In this document: positions 11,875 to 17,957 of the stretch, piece by piece
Position numbering within the stretch: the stretch's first letter is position 1
Layout: every line of letters starts with the position of its first letter
From: a virus
Length of the DNA: 27,346 nucleotides
Strand: one strand, 5' to 3'
IMG/VR virus record: IMGVR_UViG_3300005976_000009
Coordinates: 1 to 27,346 of that record
Translations under genes and position numbers: made by a program
Notes under the pieces: model-generated
Seen by the model: only the letters and a program-made list of their open reading frames with translations
Told to the model about the DNA's origin: nothing
Databases searched by the model: none

Positions 11875-12249
11875 CTACCCATCTACTGAGGGAGGCTCGT
11901 TGTAGACTTTAGCTTCATTAGAAGAGTTTGTAGCCTCTTTCTTGCTATTAGTAAAGATAATCTCACTAATAGTCCACACTTGCTTACTATAGCTCTTACC
12001 GTCCTTTTCCCAGTTATCAGTTCTACATTTAGCAAGGCACGTAAGATTATCACCCTTTTTGAAGTTGTTTTGGATTAGCTCAGCTCTCTTTTCCCATGCT
12101 TCACAGTTAAAGAAGTTGACAAGCGGTTTGCCGTTGCTGTCTTTGCCTTGATTATCTGCTATTGATAAGTTAGCTACTGTCTTACCGTTCTGCGTTGTTC
12201 TGATTTCAGGATCTGCTGTTAAGCGTCCTGATAGTGTTAGTTGATTCAT
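11875..12249 (-). CDS. ssb: Single-stranded DNA-binding protein, C-terminal tail out of frame
   Basis: 124 residues with a typical SSB OB-fold: NQLTLSGRLTADPEIRTTQN, then VANLSIADN, VNFFNCEAWEKRAELI, and KGDNLTCLAKCRTDNW. SSB coats single-stranded DNA during replication and recombination and recruits partners through an acidic C-terminus ending in PF. In frame the protein ends at ...PPSVDG. The -1 frame immediately after reads VDLEELNATFPF and stops at 11840, which is the expected acidic tail. So either -1 frameshifting makes the full protein or a base is missing near the GGG at about 11878-11880. It sits in an operon with Rad52 and starts after TAAATAAT. Confidence 0.9.
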   Translation of the reverse strand: MNQLTLSGRLTADPEIRTTQNGKTVANLSIADNQGKDSNGKPLVNFFNCEAWEKRAELIQNNFKKGDNLTCLAKCRTDNWEKDGKSYSKQVWTISEIIFTNSKKEATNSSNEAKVYNEPPSVDG

Positions 12250-12250
12250 A

Positions 12251-12721
12251 TTATTTACTAAGTGCTTTTTTAATTTCTGATAATGTATATTCTTTACCTT
12301 CGATGCTTATAGTTTCTTCTTTTGATTCTTCAATATCAACTATTTCATAATCTCCAAGAACATACTGATCGTCACCGCCAACAAACCAGCCTTGTTTGTA
12401 TTCTTTTTTAGCGCATAAACGAGCATCGTCAGAGATACGAGCATCGCCATAGATACGAGCATCGCCATAGACCCAAGCATCGCCATAGACCTGAGCATCG
12501 CCATAGACCTGAGCATCGCCATAGACCTGAGCATCGCCATAGATACGAGCATCGCCATAGACCCAAGCGTTGCCTTCTTGTGATAAGTTTTTTTCTTTTT
12601 CGATGTATCCTCCGAGTTCTCCTTTAGATACACTACCAAAGTTCTTTAACGCTTTTATTTGATAGAGTGTTACTCCGTTGTGCTGTATAGTTGTGTTAGT
12701 TAGTTCGTATTTTTTAGACAT
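12251..12721 (-). CDS. YGDA-repeat (beta-helix-like) protein
   Basis: 156 residues. The N-terminus (ELTNTTIQHNGVTLYQIKAL, GELGGYIEKEKNLS) and the array of 8-9 six-residue units (VYGDAR, IYGDAQ, VYGDAW) match a widespread phage protein type. The hexapeptide spacing suggests a left-handed beta helix. The C-terminus (about 105-156) is a separate acidic domain with GKEYTLSEIKKAL. No enzymatic function is known to me. The array is encoded by 18-bp DNA repeats. TAA-T-ATG junctions flank it on both sides within the SSB/Rad52 operon. Confidence 0.7.
   Translation of the reverse strand: MSKKYELTNTTIQHNGVTLYQIKALKNFGSVSKGELGGYIEKEKNLSQEGNAWVYGDARIYGDAQVYGDAQVYGDAQVYGDAWVYGDARIYGDARISDDARLCAKKEYKQGWFVGGDDQYVLGDYEIVDIEESKEETISIEGKEYTLSEIKKALSK
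12421..12573 (-). repeat. 18-bp tandem repeats encoding YGDA units
   Basis: On the plus strand the unit is GAGCATCGCCATAGACCT with small changes. Three successive units are nearly identical (about 12492-12545), which suggests recent duplication. Confidence 0.9.
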
Positions 12722-12722
12722 A

Positions 12723-12863
12723 TTATTTAATTAAGTTTTCTAGGATTATTTCTATTGTTTTAAGAGCGTATCGCAATTTGTGATCTAGCTCTTTCTTTTG
12801 TTGGATTAAGTTAATGTATGCTTTAAGTTCGATTAGTCTATCTTTTAGATTTTCAGTTTCCAT
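12723..12863 (-). CDS. Small helical protein, 46 aa
   Basis: ATG at 12863 encodes METENLKDRLIELKAYINLI and continues as an amphipathic Leu/Lys/Glu helix that probably forms a coiled coil. The stop TAA is one base before the YGDA-protein start, and the start lies one base after the upstream stop. Operon spacing strongly supports a real gene. The function is unknown. Confidence 0.6.
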   Translation of the reverse strand: METENLKDRLIELKAYINLIQQKKELDHKLRYALKTIEIILENLIK

Positions 12864-12864
12864 A

Positions 12865-13140
12865 TTATTCTAGTTCTAGTATTTTTTGAATTTCATTTGT
12901 TAGTTTGCTTATAAGTGAGTCTCGTGCTTCTTTCATAGTATTAAACACATTTTCATGTTCTTTCTCAAAAATATGCACGCTACTTAATCTTGACTTATCT
13001 GTTCCGAGTTGGCGTATAACATTATATACAATTCGGTTACAAGACTTTTTAGGCTTACCCTTACTTTGAGATACTGAATCAATAAACCTTCTTACTTCTT
13101 CTATTTCAAAGATGTTTAGTTTGTTTGTGTAGTATTTCAT
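12865..13140 (-). CDS. Hypothetical basic helical protein
   Basis: 91 residues, basic centre (KGKPKKSCNR), mostly helical, with no recognised motif. It is preceded by CAACTAAATAATATG, the recurrent junction in this operon. It lies between SSB-proximal genes and the Rad52 gene and may belong to the recombination module. No function can be read from sequence. Confidence 0.5.
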   Translation of the reverse strand: MKYYTNKLNIFEIEEVRRFIDSVSQSKGKPKKSCNRIVYNVIRQLGTDKSRLSSVHIFEKEHENVFNTMKEARDSLISKLTNEIQKILELE

Positions 13141-13153
13141 ATTATTTAGTTGT

Positions 13154-13309
13154 TTAATTAAGTAATTTCTCGTACAAAGAATCGCAGTATTCTACAAGTT
13201 CTTTGTACCGCTCTTCAACATACTTTATGTGCTTATCTTTGACTTGCACCATAAACTTTAGTCTTGCATTTTCTAGTTCAAGCTCTTTGTCTTCTAGTTT
13301 TTGCTTCAT
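13154..13309 (-). CDS. Small coiled-coil protein, 51 aa
   Basis: ATG at 13309 overlaps the previous stop as ATGA. The product begins MKQKLEDKELELENARLKFM and continues as a charged helix with heptad-like Leu/Val spacing, a likely coiled coil. It ends TAA at 13154-13156, 13 nt before the next start. Tight coupling supports a real gene. Confidence 0.6.
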   Translation of the reverse strand: MKQKLEDKELELENARLKFMVQVKDKHIKYVEERYKELVEYCDSLYEKLLN

Positions 13310-13707
13310 AAGATTGATTGTATTATTACTGTTTGTCTAATTGTTGATGGTTTAGTGAACTCACTAGAGTCATATTCTGCCCCTATCTCACTATATGCGT
13401 CTTGTAGTGCTTTTTCAAGCTTAACTGCGTCTAGTGAGTCAGGAGGGTATGAATATTTAATAATGATCTCAGCACCGTCATATTCAATAGGTTCTGATTG
13501 CTTTTCACCATTGCAGTGTACTAAGCTCTTAACTCCTTTCTCAATATCTTTCTTCATTTTGTCATAGGCTTGAGTAGCGGGCTTAATATCTGCCATAAGT
13601 CTTTGAAGAAGGAGGAACTTCTCACCCTGCTTCAGAGTAGGATCATTTTGTATTTCGCTTGCTACCTGAGAAAACAATCCTGCTAGTTTTGATATTTTTT
13701 CATTCAT
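13306..13707 (-). CDS. Hypothetical protein next to Rad52
   Basis: 133 residues. The N-terminal half is helical (KISKLAGLFSQVASEIQN, MADIKPATQAYDKMKKDIEK), and the C-terminal half is beta-rich and acidic (YDGAEIIIKYSYPP). No known motif. It is encoded just downstream of the Rad52-like gene and coupled by ATGA to a coiled-coil gene, so it is probably part of the recombination module. A TTGACA lies 11 nt before the start but has no -10 in register. Confidence 0.5.
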   Translation of the reverse strand: MNEKISKLAGLFSQVASEIQNDPTLKQGEKFLLLQRLMADIKPATQAYDKMKKDIEKGVKSLVHCNGEKQSEPIEYDGAEIIIKYSYPPDSLDAVKLEKALQDAYSEIGAEYDSSEFTKPSTIRQTVIIQSIL

Positions 13708-13738
13708 ACGTAAACAATGTCAATTAATATATACATAA

Positions 13739-14305
13739 TTATTTTACTGAGTAATTAAATCTTGTTTTGCCATTACTATCAACGCAGGTCAGTAATACAA
13801 GTTTACCGTCTACGTTGAAGCCACTTTGCCATACAAGACCTTTTTGGAATTTAGGTGTCATAACATACTTATCACCTTTTTGTTGATATTCACCTTCATT
13901 AAGGTTAATAAAAATTGAAGGGTATTCGTATAGTTCTCTACCAATTCCTAGATTGAAGCAAGCCCTCTTAAAAGCGTCTGAGGCTTCTCCTTTGACTCCT
14001 TCGGTTTTGCTAGGAACTCCTACGTCCATTTTCCAAATCCATTGACTAAGAGTTTCTGAGTAAATACCAACCTTACAAAAAAGATTACCATTGATTATCT
14101 CATAAGTCTTTTGCCATTTATCAACTCCGTAGACATCGTCAAGCCTCTTCATATCAACCCGAGCATCTTTATACGCTAACATAATAGCGAATACTTGCAC
14201 TTCAGTACCTTTCTTATATGATCCTACTGATTGCACTCTAAAGTCTATTTCATCAGTAGTAAGCGGTGTGTTAAGTTTAATTTGAGATGTAGATTGAGTT
14301 GTCAT
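13739..14305 (-). CDS. Rad52/22-type single-strand annealing protein
   Basis: 188 residues. AYKDARVDMKRLDDVYGVDK, LFCKVGIY, WIWKMDVG and KGEASDAFKRACFNLGIGRE form the signature of the Rad52/22 (Sak-like) annealing family. This includes the acidic/basic DNA-binding hairpin region and the conserved KGEASDAFKRA helix. It would anneal complementary single strands coated by SSB during recombination-dependent replication. Its SSB partner lies in the same leftward operon at 11875. The start is preceded by TCTTATG with no Shine-Dalgarno sequence. A terminator separates it from the upstream 14384 gene. Confidence 0.85.
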   Translation of the reverse strand: MTTQSTSQIKLNTPLTTDEIDFRVQSVGSYKKGTEVQVFAIMLAYKDARVDMKRLDDVYGVDKWQKTYEIINGNLFCKVGIYSETLSQWIWKMDVGVPSKTEGVKGEASDAFKRACFNLGIGRELYEYPSIFINLNEGEYQQKGDKYVMTPKFQKGLVWQSGFNVDGKLVLLTCVDSNGKTRFNYSVK

Positions 14306-14334
14306 AAGATTGAGAATATAAGTTAAATGAATAA

Positions 14335-14374
14335 ATAAAAGAAAAAATAAGGAGGATTAAAATAAATAACCCTC
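14335..14374 (-). terminator. Rho-independent terminator after the 14384 gene
   Basis: Leftward stem GAGGGTTA/TAATCCTC (8 bp, one G-U), a 7-nt loop, then CTTATTTTTTCTTTT. It is strong and well placed 10 nt after the stop codon. Confidence 0.85.
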
Positions 14375-14383
14375 TGAGCATAG

Positions 14384-14701
14384 TTAATAAATCACGCATA
14401 GCTCTGAAATATTAAATAATTCTTGTGCTTTAGATCGCTTATTAAGCAAATCCTGATAGTTAACATCTGGCTTAATCTCAGATAATCGAGAGCCGTAATA
14501 TTCAGCAATATCAATCTCTGGAAGATATAAAGCATACTCCTCCATCTCTTGATCTAAATCTCTAATGTATTCGAGTAATTCGCTTTGAATAATATCTAAG
14601 TTAACTTCACTCATTAAACTAAAACATAGTTTAGCTTCATCAATATAGTTGTCTTTGAATGTTGAGATAAACGCCTCAACCCGTTCTGTGTAGTTTTGCA
14701 T
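14384..14701 (-). CDS. Acidic helical hypothetical protein
   Basis: 105 residues, very acidic, mostly helical (LLEYIRDLDQEMEEYALYLP). No membrane segment or known motif. It is transcribed from a near-perfect promoter (14732-14760) with a leader of about 24 nt and ends at a strong terminator, so it is a monocistronic early gene. High expression and small acidic size are common among early phage host-takeover proteins, but no specific target is evident. Confidence 0.55.
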   Translation of the reverse strand: MQNYTERVEAFISTFKDNYIDEAKLCFSLMSEVNLDIIQSELLEYIRDLDQEMEEYALYLPEIDIAEYYGSRLSEIKPDVNYQDLLNKRSKAQELFNISELCVIY

Positions 14702-14731
14702 AAGTAAATGAGCTTAAGTTGCTCTGATATT

Positions 14732-14760
14732 AGTATACGTAATTATTATAATGTTGTCAA
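14732..14760 (-). promoter_or_regulatory. Strong promoter inside an RHH gene 3' end
   Basis: Leftward TTGACA (14760-14755), a 17-bp spacer and TATACT (14737-14732). The -35 box is formed by the Leu-Thr-Thr codons near the end of the RHH gene 14746-14925. Confidence 0.85.
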
Positions 14761-14925
14761 GTCTTCTACGGGTCTTCCTCTCGTTTCTGACTGCAACTCT
14801 AAATTGACCTGTCTTCTAATTGCATTGTCATAAGTCTTACCAGCTGTATCTGGAAGCTGTTTGATTAACTCTCTTAATCTCTCTCTAACCTCAGGCGTAA
14901 TTCGTATCATGGTTGTATCATTCAT
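14746..14925 (-). CDS. Ribbon-helix-helix-like regulator, 59 aa
   Basis: MNDTTMIRITPEVRERLREL starts with a short strand (TMIRIT) and helix A, then a loop and helix B (KTYDNAIRRQVNLEL), the Arc/MetJ-like layout. It probably binds DNA as a dimer. The start lies exactly 35 nt from the first base of TTGACA (14960-14955), giving a leaderless mRNA. Its own 3' end carries the -35 box of the next gene, as in the RHH gene at 5538. The two RHH genes sit at opposite ends of the leftward block and may control its promoters. Confidence 0.65.
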   Translation of the reverse strand: MNDTTMIRITPEVRERLRELIKQLPDTAGKTYDNAIRRQVNLELQSETRGRPVEDLTTL

Positions 14926-14931
14926 TGTTTA

Positions 14932-14960
14932 TTTATTCTACATTATTTGAGTGTTGTCAA
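14932..14960 (-). promoter_or_regulatory. Promoter of the 14746 RHH gene, leaderless geometry
   Basis: TTGACA (14960-14955), a 17-bp spacer and a weak AATAAA -10 (14937-14932), then 6 nt to the ATG. The -10 is poor; the conserved spacing supports the call. Confidence 0.5.
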
Positions 14961-15283
14961 GGGTAGTTAAAACATATTCATACAGGTAATGTTGAAGTTG
15001 GTTGGTAGTTGCCCCCCTACCCCCCAAAGTAAATTAGAGAAGATAGAGAAGCAATCATACAGTATAACGTATCGTTGTATAGTTTCAGTGGTTAAGGCTT
15101 ACATATCCAGTATTGCTACTGCCCTTTTGTATGTTCCACAAATTAAGTTGCCCAAGCCTTTCAGATTATTGAGTTTGGTTATTAGTCAATAAGAGCTGTA
15201 ACTGTTCACGATTCATCTTTTATCTTTGCACTAGAGCGTTGTCATTATCCAACGGTAGAAGATTATCACCGACGGCTTTGTAT
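14961..15283. other. Divergent control region without a convincing gene
   Basis: It separates the leftward and rightward blocks. It contains two C6 runs split by TA (15012-15025), unusual in this AT-rich DNA, and a CGTTG/CAACG hairpin (about 15238-15256). There is a TAGTCAATAA sequence near 15184 resembling the late element half-site. A 67-codon rightward frame (14989-15192) has no promoter, RBS or recognisable content. A replication origin is possible but unproven. Confidence 0.4.
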
Positions 15284-15312
15284 TTGACAAGTTATAAAAA
15301 TTATACTATAAA
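15284..15312 (+). promoter_or_regulatory. Promoter of a putative short RNA
   Basis: TTGACA (15284-15289), a 17-bp spacer and TATAAA (15307-15312), rightward. No ORF follows before the terminator at 15339-15365. Confidence 0.75.
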
Positions 15313-15317
15313 GGCTA

Positions 15318-15365
15318 TATAAGCCGTAAACTTATAGTAGCTCCCTTAATTGGGAGTTATTTTTT
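15318..15365 (+). ncRNA. Putative short RNA (about 45-50 nt)
   Basis: A start near 15318-15320 and a terminator ending in U-run at 15365 give a very short transcript containing TATAAGCCGTAAA and the terminator hairpin. The same 13-mer recurs at 15382-15394. It could be a regulatory RNA, a replication primer or an attenuated leader of the 15463 unit. Confidence 0.45.
15339..15365 (+). terminator. Rho-independent terminator in the control region
   Basis: AGCTCCC-TTAATT-GGGAGTT (7 bp, one G-U) followed by ATTTTTT. Confidence 0.85.
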
Positions 15366-15381
15366 GTAACCTCGAATCTAT

Positions 15382-15394
15382 TATAAGCCGTAAA
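15382..15394 (+). repeat. Second copy of TATAAGCCGTAAA
   Basis: Exact 13-bp copy of 15318-15330, 64 bp downstream, placed after the terminator and before the 15463 promoter. Confidence 0.8.
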
Positions 15395-15427
15395 ACTTTG
15401 ATTCATACACTAAGTTAAATTTACTTC

Positions 15428-15456
15428 TTGCGTATTGTCAAATTGTATGTTATTCT
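15428..15456 (+). promoter_or_regulatory. Leaderless promoter of the nuclease operon
   Basis: TTGCGT (15428-15433), a 17-bp spacer, TATTCT (15451-15456) and 6 nt to the ATG at 15463. Confidence 0.6.
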
Positions 15457-15462
15457 GATTGT

Positions 15463-15792
15463 ATGAACACCAGAATTAAAGGAGCTAACGCTGAAAAGGA
15501 ATATGAGCAACTTCTTATTGATAGAGGTTACTTAGTAGAGCGAGTGAAAGGTTCAAGTAAATTTAATAAGTCAGTAGACTTTTTTGGGATAGCTGATCTT
15601 ATATGTCTTAACGCTTATGAAATAAAACTCGTTCAGGTTAAATCTAACGGCACTTCTGGAGCAGTTAAGAAGCTAACTGAGTGGTATAACAAAAATATGA
15701 TTTACTTGCCTCAGAATGTAAGTATTGAGGTTGTAGTGAGATATGACAATAAGCCACTTGATACAAGGTGGAGAATAATAACAATAATATGA
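15463..15792 (+). CDS. Holliday-junction-resolvase-like PD-(D/E)XK nuclease
   Basis: 109 residues. The order GANAEKEYEQLLIDRGYLVE (E11/E13), KGSSKFNKSVDFFGIADLI (D39) and KLVQVKSNG (Q58-V-K60) follows the archaeal Hjc-like/PD-(D/E)XK layout, with metal-binding acid residues and a QVK in place of EVK. It probably cuts branched DNA during recombination and before packaging. It starts a rightward operon (leaderless promoter) and is coupled by ATGA to a 52-residue gene and then Dam. A VRR-type or other small nuclease is an alternative. Confidence 0.7.
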   Translation: MNTRIKGANAEKEYEQLLIDRGYLVERVKGSSKFNKSVDFFGIADLICLNAYEIKLVQVKSNGTSGAVKKLTEWYNKNMIYLPQNVSIEVVVRYDNKPLDTRWRIITII

Positions 15793-15947
15793 AAAAAGAA
15801 AGAACATACACCCGAAAAGAAATAATAGACGTCTGCAGATTTGTATTTAGCTCAATTGCTATTGCTCAAGGATTTAGTCCAGATTATGTGAACAAAATGA
15901 TTAAGTCAGTGAATACATATTTAGACAATAAAGAGAAAGGATTATGA
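15789..15947 (+). CDS. Small hypothetical protein, 52 aa
   Basis: ATG at 15789 overlaps the nuclease stop (ATGA), and its TGA overlaps the Dam ATG (ATGA). It starts MKKERTYTRKEIIDVCRFVF, basic then helical, with no membrane segment certain. Double coupling leaves little doubt that it is translated. The function is unknown. Confidence 0.65.
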   Translation: MKKERTYTRKEIIDVCRFVFSSIAIAQGFSPDYVNKMIKSVNTYLDNKEKGL

Positions 15948-16804
15948 TTGGATTACCGTACATGGGGAGTAAACGCAAGTTAGCGTCAAAAATAGTTACA
16001 CATATACTTACAGCTTATCCAGAAACTGAATATGTTTATGACTTATTTGGAGGAGGTGGAGCTATATCTTTTGAGTTTTTGAAACGTAGAAAGAAAGTTA
16101 TATACAATGATCTTAATACAGGTGTTTGTGAATTGCTCAGAAAGATACAAAGAGACGGTGTAACAGATGACTTTTTCAATTGGATTTCAAGAGAAGAATT
16201 TGAGTTATTAAAAAATGGGGATACTTGGAGATCAGGGCTTGCAAAAGTGTGCTGGAGCTTTGGAAACAATCAGTCAGACTACCTATTTGGCAAATCAGTT
16301 GAGCCTATAAAAAAACAAGCACATGATTCCCTTATGGCAAATAGTTATGATAGAACTTCTGCGACAAGAAACAAACTATTAAAGCAGTTTATAGAAGAGA
16401 AGAAGATAGAAGGGAGGTTTGAATTACAGCAATTAGAGCGATTACAGCAATTAGAGCGATTAGAGCGATTACAGCAATTAGAGCATTTAGAGCAATTAGA
16501 GCGATTAGTAATAAGCAATGTATCTTACGAGCAAGTATCAATAACAGCACCTATTGATAAGACTATTATATATCTTGACCCACCTTATTTTAATACAGCT
16601 AAATATCAGGAGCAGGTAGACCACGCAATGCTATACAGCTGGATAGAGCAAAGCAAATATACAATATATCTTAGTAGCTATGAGTCTACGTTGAACTTGG
16701 TAAATTCTTTTGAGCATAGATCCACATTATCAGCAACTGCAAATAACAAAGTCAAAGAAAATTTATACACAAATAAACTTGAAACTAACTATTATTTATT
16801 ATGA
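15944..16804 (+). CDS. dam: D12-class N6-adenine DNA methyltransferase
   Basis: 286 residues. The N-terminal GSKRK segment, AdoMet-binding motif I DLFGGGGA (33-40), ND motif (YNDLN, 54-58) and catalytic DPPY (212-215) identify a Dam-like enzyme that transfers a methyl group to N6 of adenine. It may protect phage DNA from host restriction or time replication. A tandem Leu-rich array (LQQLERL units, about 160-188) is inserted just before the DPPY region. A weak AAAGGA may act as RBS. The recognition site cannot be read from the sequence. Confidence 0.85.
   Translation: MIGLPYMGSKRKLASKIVTHILTAYPETEYVYDLFGGGGAISFEFLKRRKKVIYNDLNTGVCELLRKIQRDGVTDDFFNWISREEFELLKNGDTWRSGLAKVCWSFGNNQSDYLFGKSVEPIKKQAHDSLMANSYDRTSATRNKLLKQFIEEKKIEGRFELQQLERLQQLERLERLQQLEHLEQLERLVISNVSYEQVSITAPIDKTIIYLDPPYFNTAKYQEQVDHAMLYSWIEQSKYTIYLSSYESTLNLVNSFEHRSTLSATANNKVKENLYTNKLETNYYLL
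16423..16506 (+). repeat. 9-bp tandem repeats in Dam
   Basis: In-frame units TTAGAGCGA, TTACAGCAA, TTAGAGCAA and variants encode LER, LQQ and LEQ triplets. Copy number changes would alter the protein length without a frameshift. Confidence 0.85.
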
Positions 16805-16881
16805 CAGCTACAATATTAATGCTCATTTTCTATATCATTTTACCGATTGCATACATAATTGAAAGAATGTTGAAGAAGTAG
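16801..16881 (+). CDS. Single-span membrane peptide, 26 aa
   Basis: ATG overlaps the Dam stop as ATGA. The peptide MTATILMLIFYIILPIAYII followed by ERMLKK is one hydrophobic helix with a basic cytoplasmic end. Coupling to Dam supports translation. The role is unknown. Confidence 0.5.
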   Translation: MTATILMLIFYIILPIAYIIERMLKK

Positions 16882-16907
16882 TCTTAACCCTCACTACACA
16901 CTTTTGG

Positions 16908-16936
16908 TTTACAACTATTAGTTAATTTCCTACAAT
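16908..16936 (+). promoter_or_regulatory. Leaderless promoter of the 16943 operon
   Basis: TTTACA (16908-16913), a 17-bp spacer, TACAAT (16931-16936) and 6 nt to the ATG. Confidence 0.75.
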
Positions 16937-16942
16937 GTACTC

Positions 16943-17188
16943 ATGAAAACACAAGAATGTTATTTTTGCAAAACCTTATTTCATAAAAAACAAGTAAGTA
17001 ACTGTAACAATTGCAAGTGTATTTCATGCCCTAAACATATTTATCAATGGAGCGATGAAAGTAATATTTCAATCACCAGATACCAACCAGAACTTTGTTT
17101 ACTGTGCTACATGCAACAATACCCAAACGACTGGAAAGAATTACAGAATAAATTAAAACAAGAATATGACAGAATACAAAATAATTAA
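16943..17188 (+). CDS. Small cysteine-rich zinc-binding-like protein
   Basis: 81 residues with an N-terminal CYFC, a CNNCKCISCPKH cluster and a later CLLC, a spacing typical of two-site zinc fingers (treble-clef or RING/LIM-like). Such proteins bind nucleic acid or proteins. The C-terminal third is a charged helix. It is first in a rightward operon of four overlapping small genes with a leaderless promoter. No specific family is assigned. Confidence 0.6.
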   Translation: MKTQECYFCKTLFHKKQVSNCNNCKCISCPKHIYQWSDESNISITRYQPELCLLCYMQQYPNDWKELQNKLKQEYDRIQNN

Positions 17189-17360
17189 AGAAGGCAACGG
17201 TTACACTGTCAAAAGATATACCCTTTACCTCAGTTCCGACTTACTAGACTTTGATACTAAGCGTAACGTATTTTTAACACGGCGACATGCTATCGATACA
17301 TTAAACATCTATTTGAAAAACAAAACTAATTACACTATTTCAGAATTATGCACTTCATAA
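17166..17360 (+). CDS. Small hypothetical protein
   Basis: 64 residues, basic, with a beta-rich start (EYKIIKEGNGYTVKRY) and helical end. It overlaps the upstream gene by 23 bp and the next by 13 bp, a dense arrangement typical of phage early genes. No motif is recognised. Confidence 0.5.
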   Translation: MTEYKIIKEGNGYTVKRYTLYLSSDLLDFDTKRNVFLTRRHAIDTLNIYLKNKTNYTISELCTS

Positions 17361-17563
17361 CTAAGAACCTACATCACATTATATTCGCATTTATTTTAAC
17401 AGTAGCAGCATTTGGAACTATAGCGTTATTAAATTCTCAAGATACTATCAATACTGAAGCTCAGAATAGAGCAGGGATCAAAGAAGGCCCTGGTTGTTAC
17501 TGTGATTTCATTACAGGCTGGTGTGAAGGGTTAAAAGTATATAATAATCAATCATCATGTTAA
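17348..17563 (+). CDS. Exported or membrane-anchored cysteine-containing protein
   Basis: 71 residues. A hydrophobic N-terminal segment (about 10-28, IIFAFILTVAAFGTIALL) acts as signal peptide or anchor. The rest contains four cysteines (CYC, WC, SSC) suited to disulphide bonds outside the cytoplasm. It may act at the cell surface, for example in superinfection exclusion; this is inferred from topology only. Confidence 0.5.
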   Translation: MHFITKNLHHIIFAFILTVAAFGTIALLNSQDTINTEAQNRAGIKEGPGCYCDFITGWCEGLKVYNNQSSC

Positions 17564-17754
17564 GACAAATATTTTACAAAGATCATGAAATTACTATAGA
17601 ACATCTACTATTCAATCAAGTAGCAGTAGGATTGTATGACAGCAAGCAGATTACTATTGATAAAGTTAAAATGGAAAATATAAATCAGAAAATAGCAGAT
17701 CAAATAAAAGTCTACATGCAATATATTGACACGCTATGCTTGCCGACAGCCTAA
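17557..17754 (+). CDS. Small hypothetical protein
   Basis: 65 residues, no membrane segment, mixed beta (HEITIEHLLFNQVAVGLYD) and helix. It overlaps the upstream gene by 7 bp and closes the 16943 operon. No motif recognised. Confidence 0.45.
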   Translation: MLRQIFYKDHEITIEHLLFNQVAVGLYDSKQITIDKVKMENINQKIADQIKVYMQYIDTLCLPTA

Positions 17755-17760
17755 CCTTAC

Positions 17761-17789
17761 TTGACTAAACATAGATAATAGGCGTTTAT
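17761..17789 (+). promoter_or_regulatory. Weak promoter of the ParB-like remnant
   Basis: TTGACT (17761-17766), a 17-bp spacer and a degraded GTTTAT, then 6 nt to the ATG at 17796: the leaderless geometry with a poor -10. Confidence 0.35.
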
Positions 17790-17795
17790 GCGATT

Positions 17796-17957
17796 ATGAA
17801 CATCAGAGAGTTAAACATTAGCGATCTGCAATTTGCAGAGTATAATCCTAGAGTAATAAGCAAAGAAGAATTTCATGGTTTGAAAGCAAGCCTTAAAACA
17901 TTTGGCTAAGTTGAGAACATTATAGTCAATAAAGCTATGAAAAAACACTTGACTTAA
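17796..17957 (+). pseudogene. ParB-domain (phage methylase-type) gene, broken by a stop codon
   Basis: MNIRELNISDLQFAEYNPRV leads into ISKEEFHGLKASLKTFG, the start of a ParB/sulfiredoxin-type N-terminal domain as found at the front of phage DNA methylases. An in-frame TAA (17907-17909) then interrupts it. After the stop the same frame continues with VENIIVNK, which fits the family, but ends shortly after without the GGHQR motif. It is both nonsense-mutated and truncated. It may still yield a 37-residue peptide. Confidence 0.65.

Noticed and set aside
12340-12639. Leftward frame with SMAML repeats
   Set aside because: Alternative frame of the 18-bp YGDA repeats; the YGDA frame has family-like flanking domains.
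14989-15192. 67-codon rightward frame in the control region
   Set aside because: No promoter, no RBS, low-complexity start over the C6 runs and no recognisable protein features; treated as chance.
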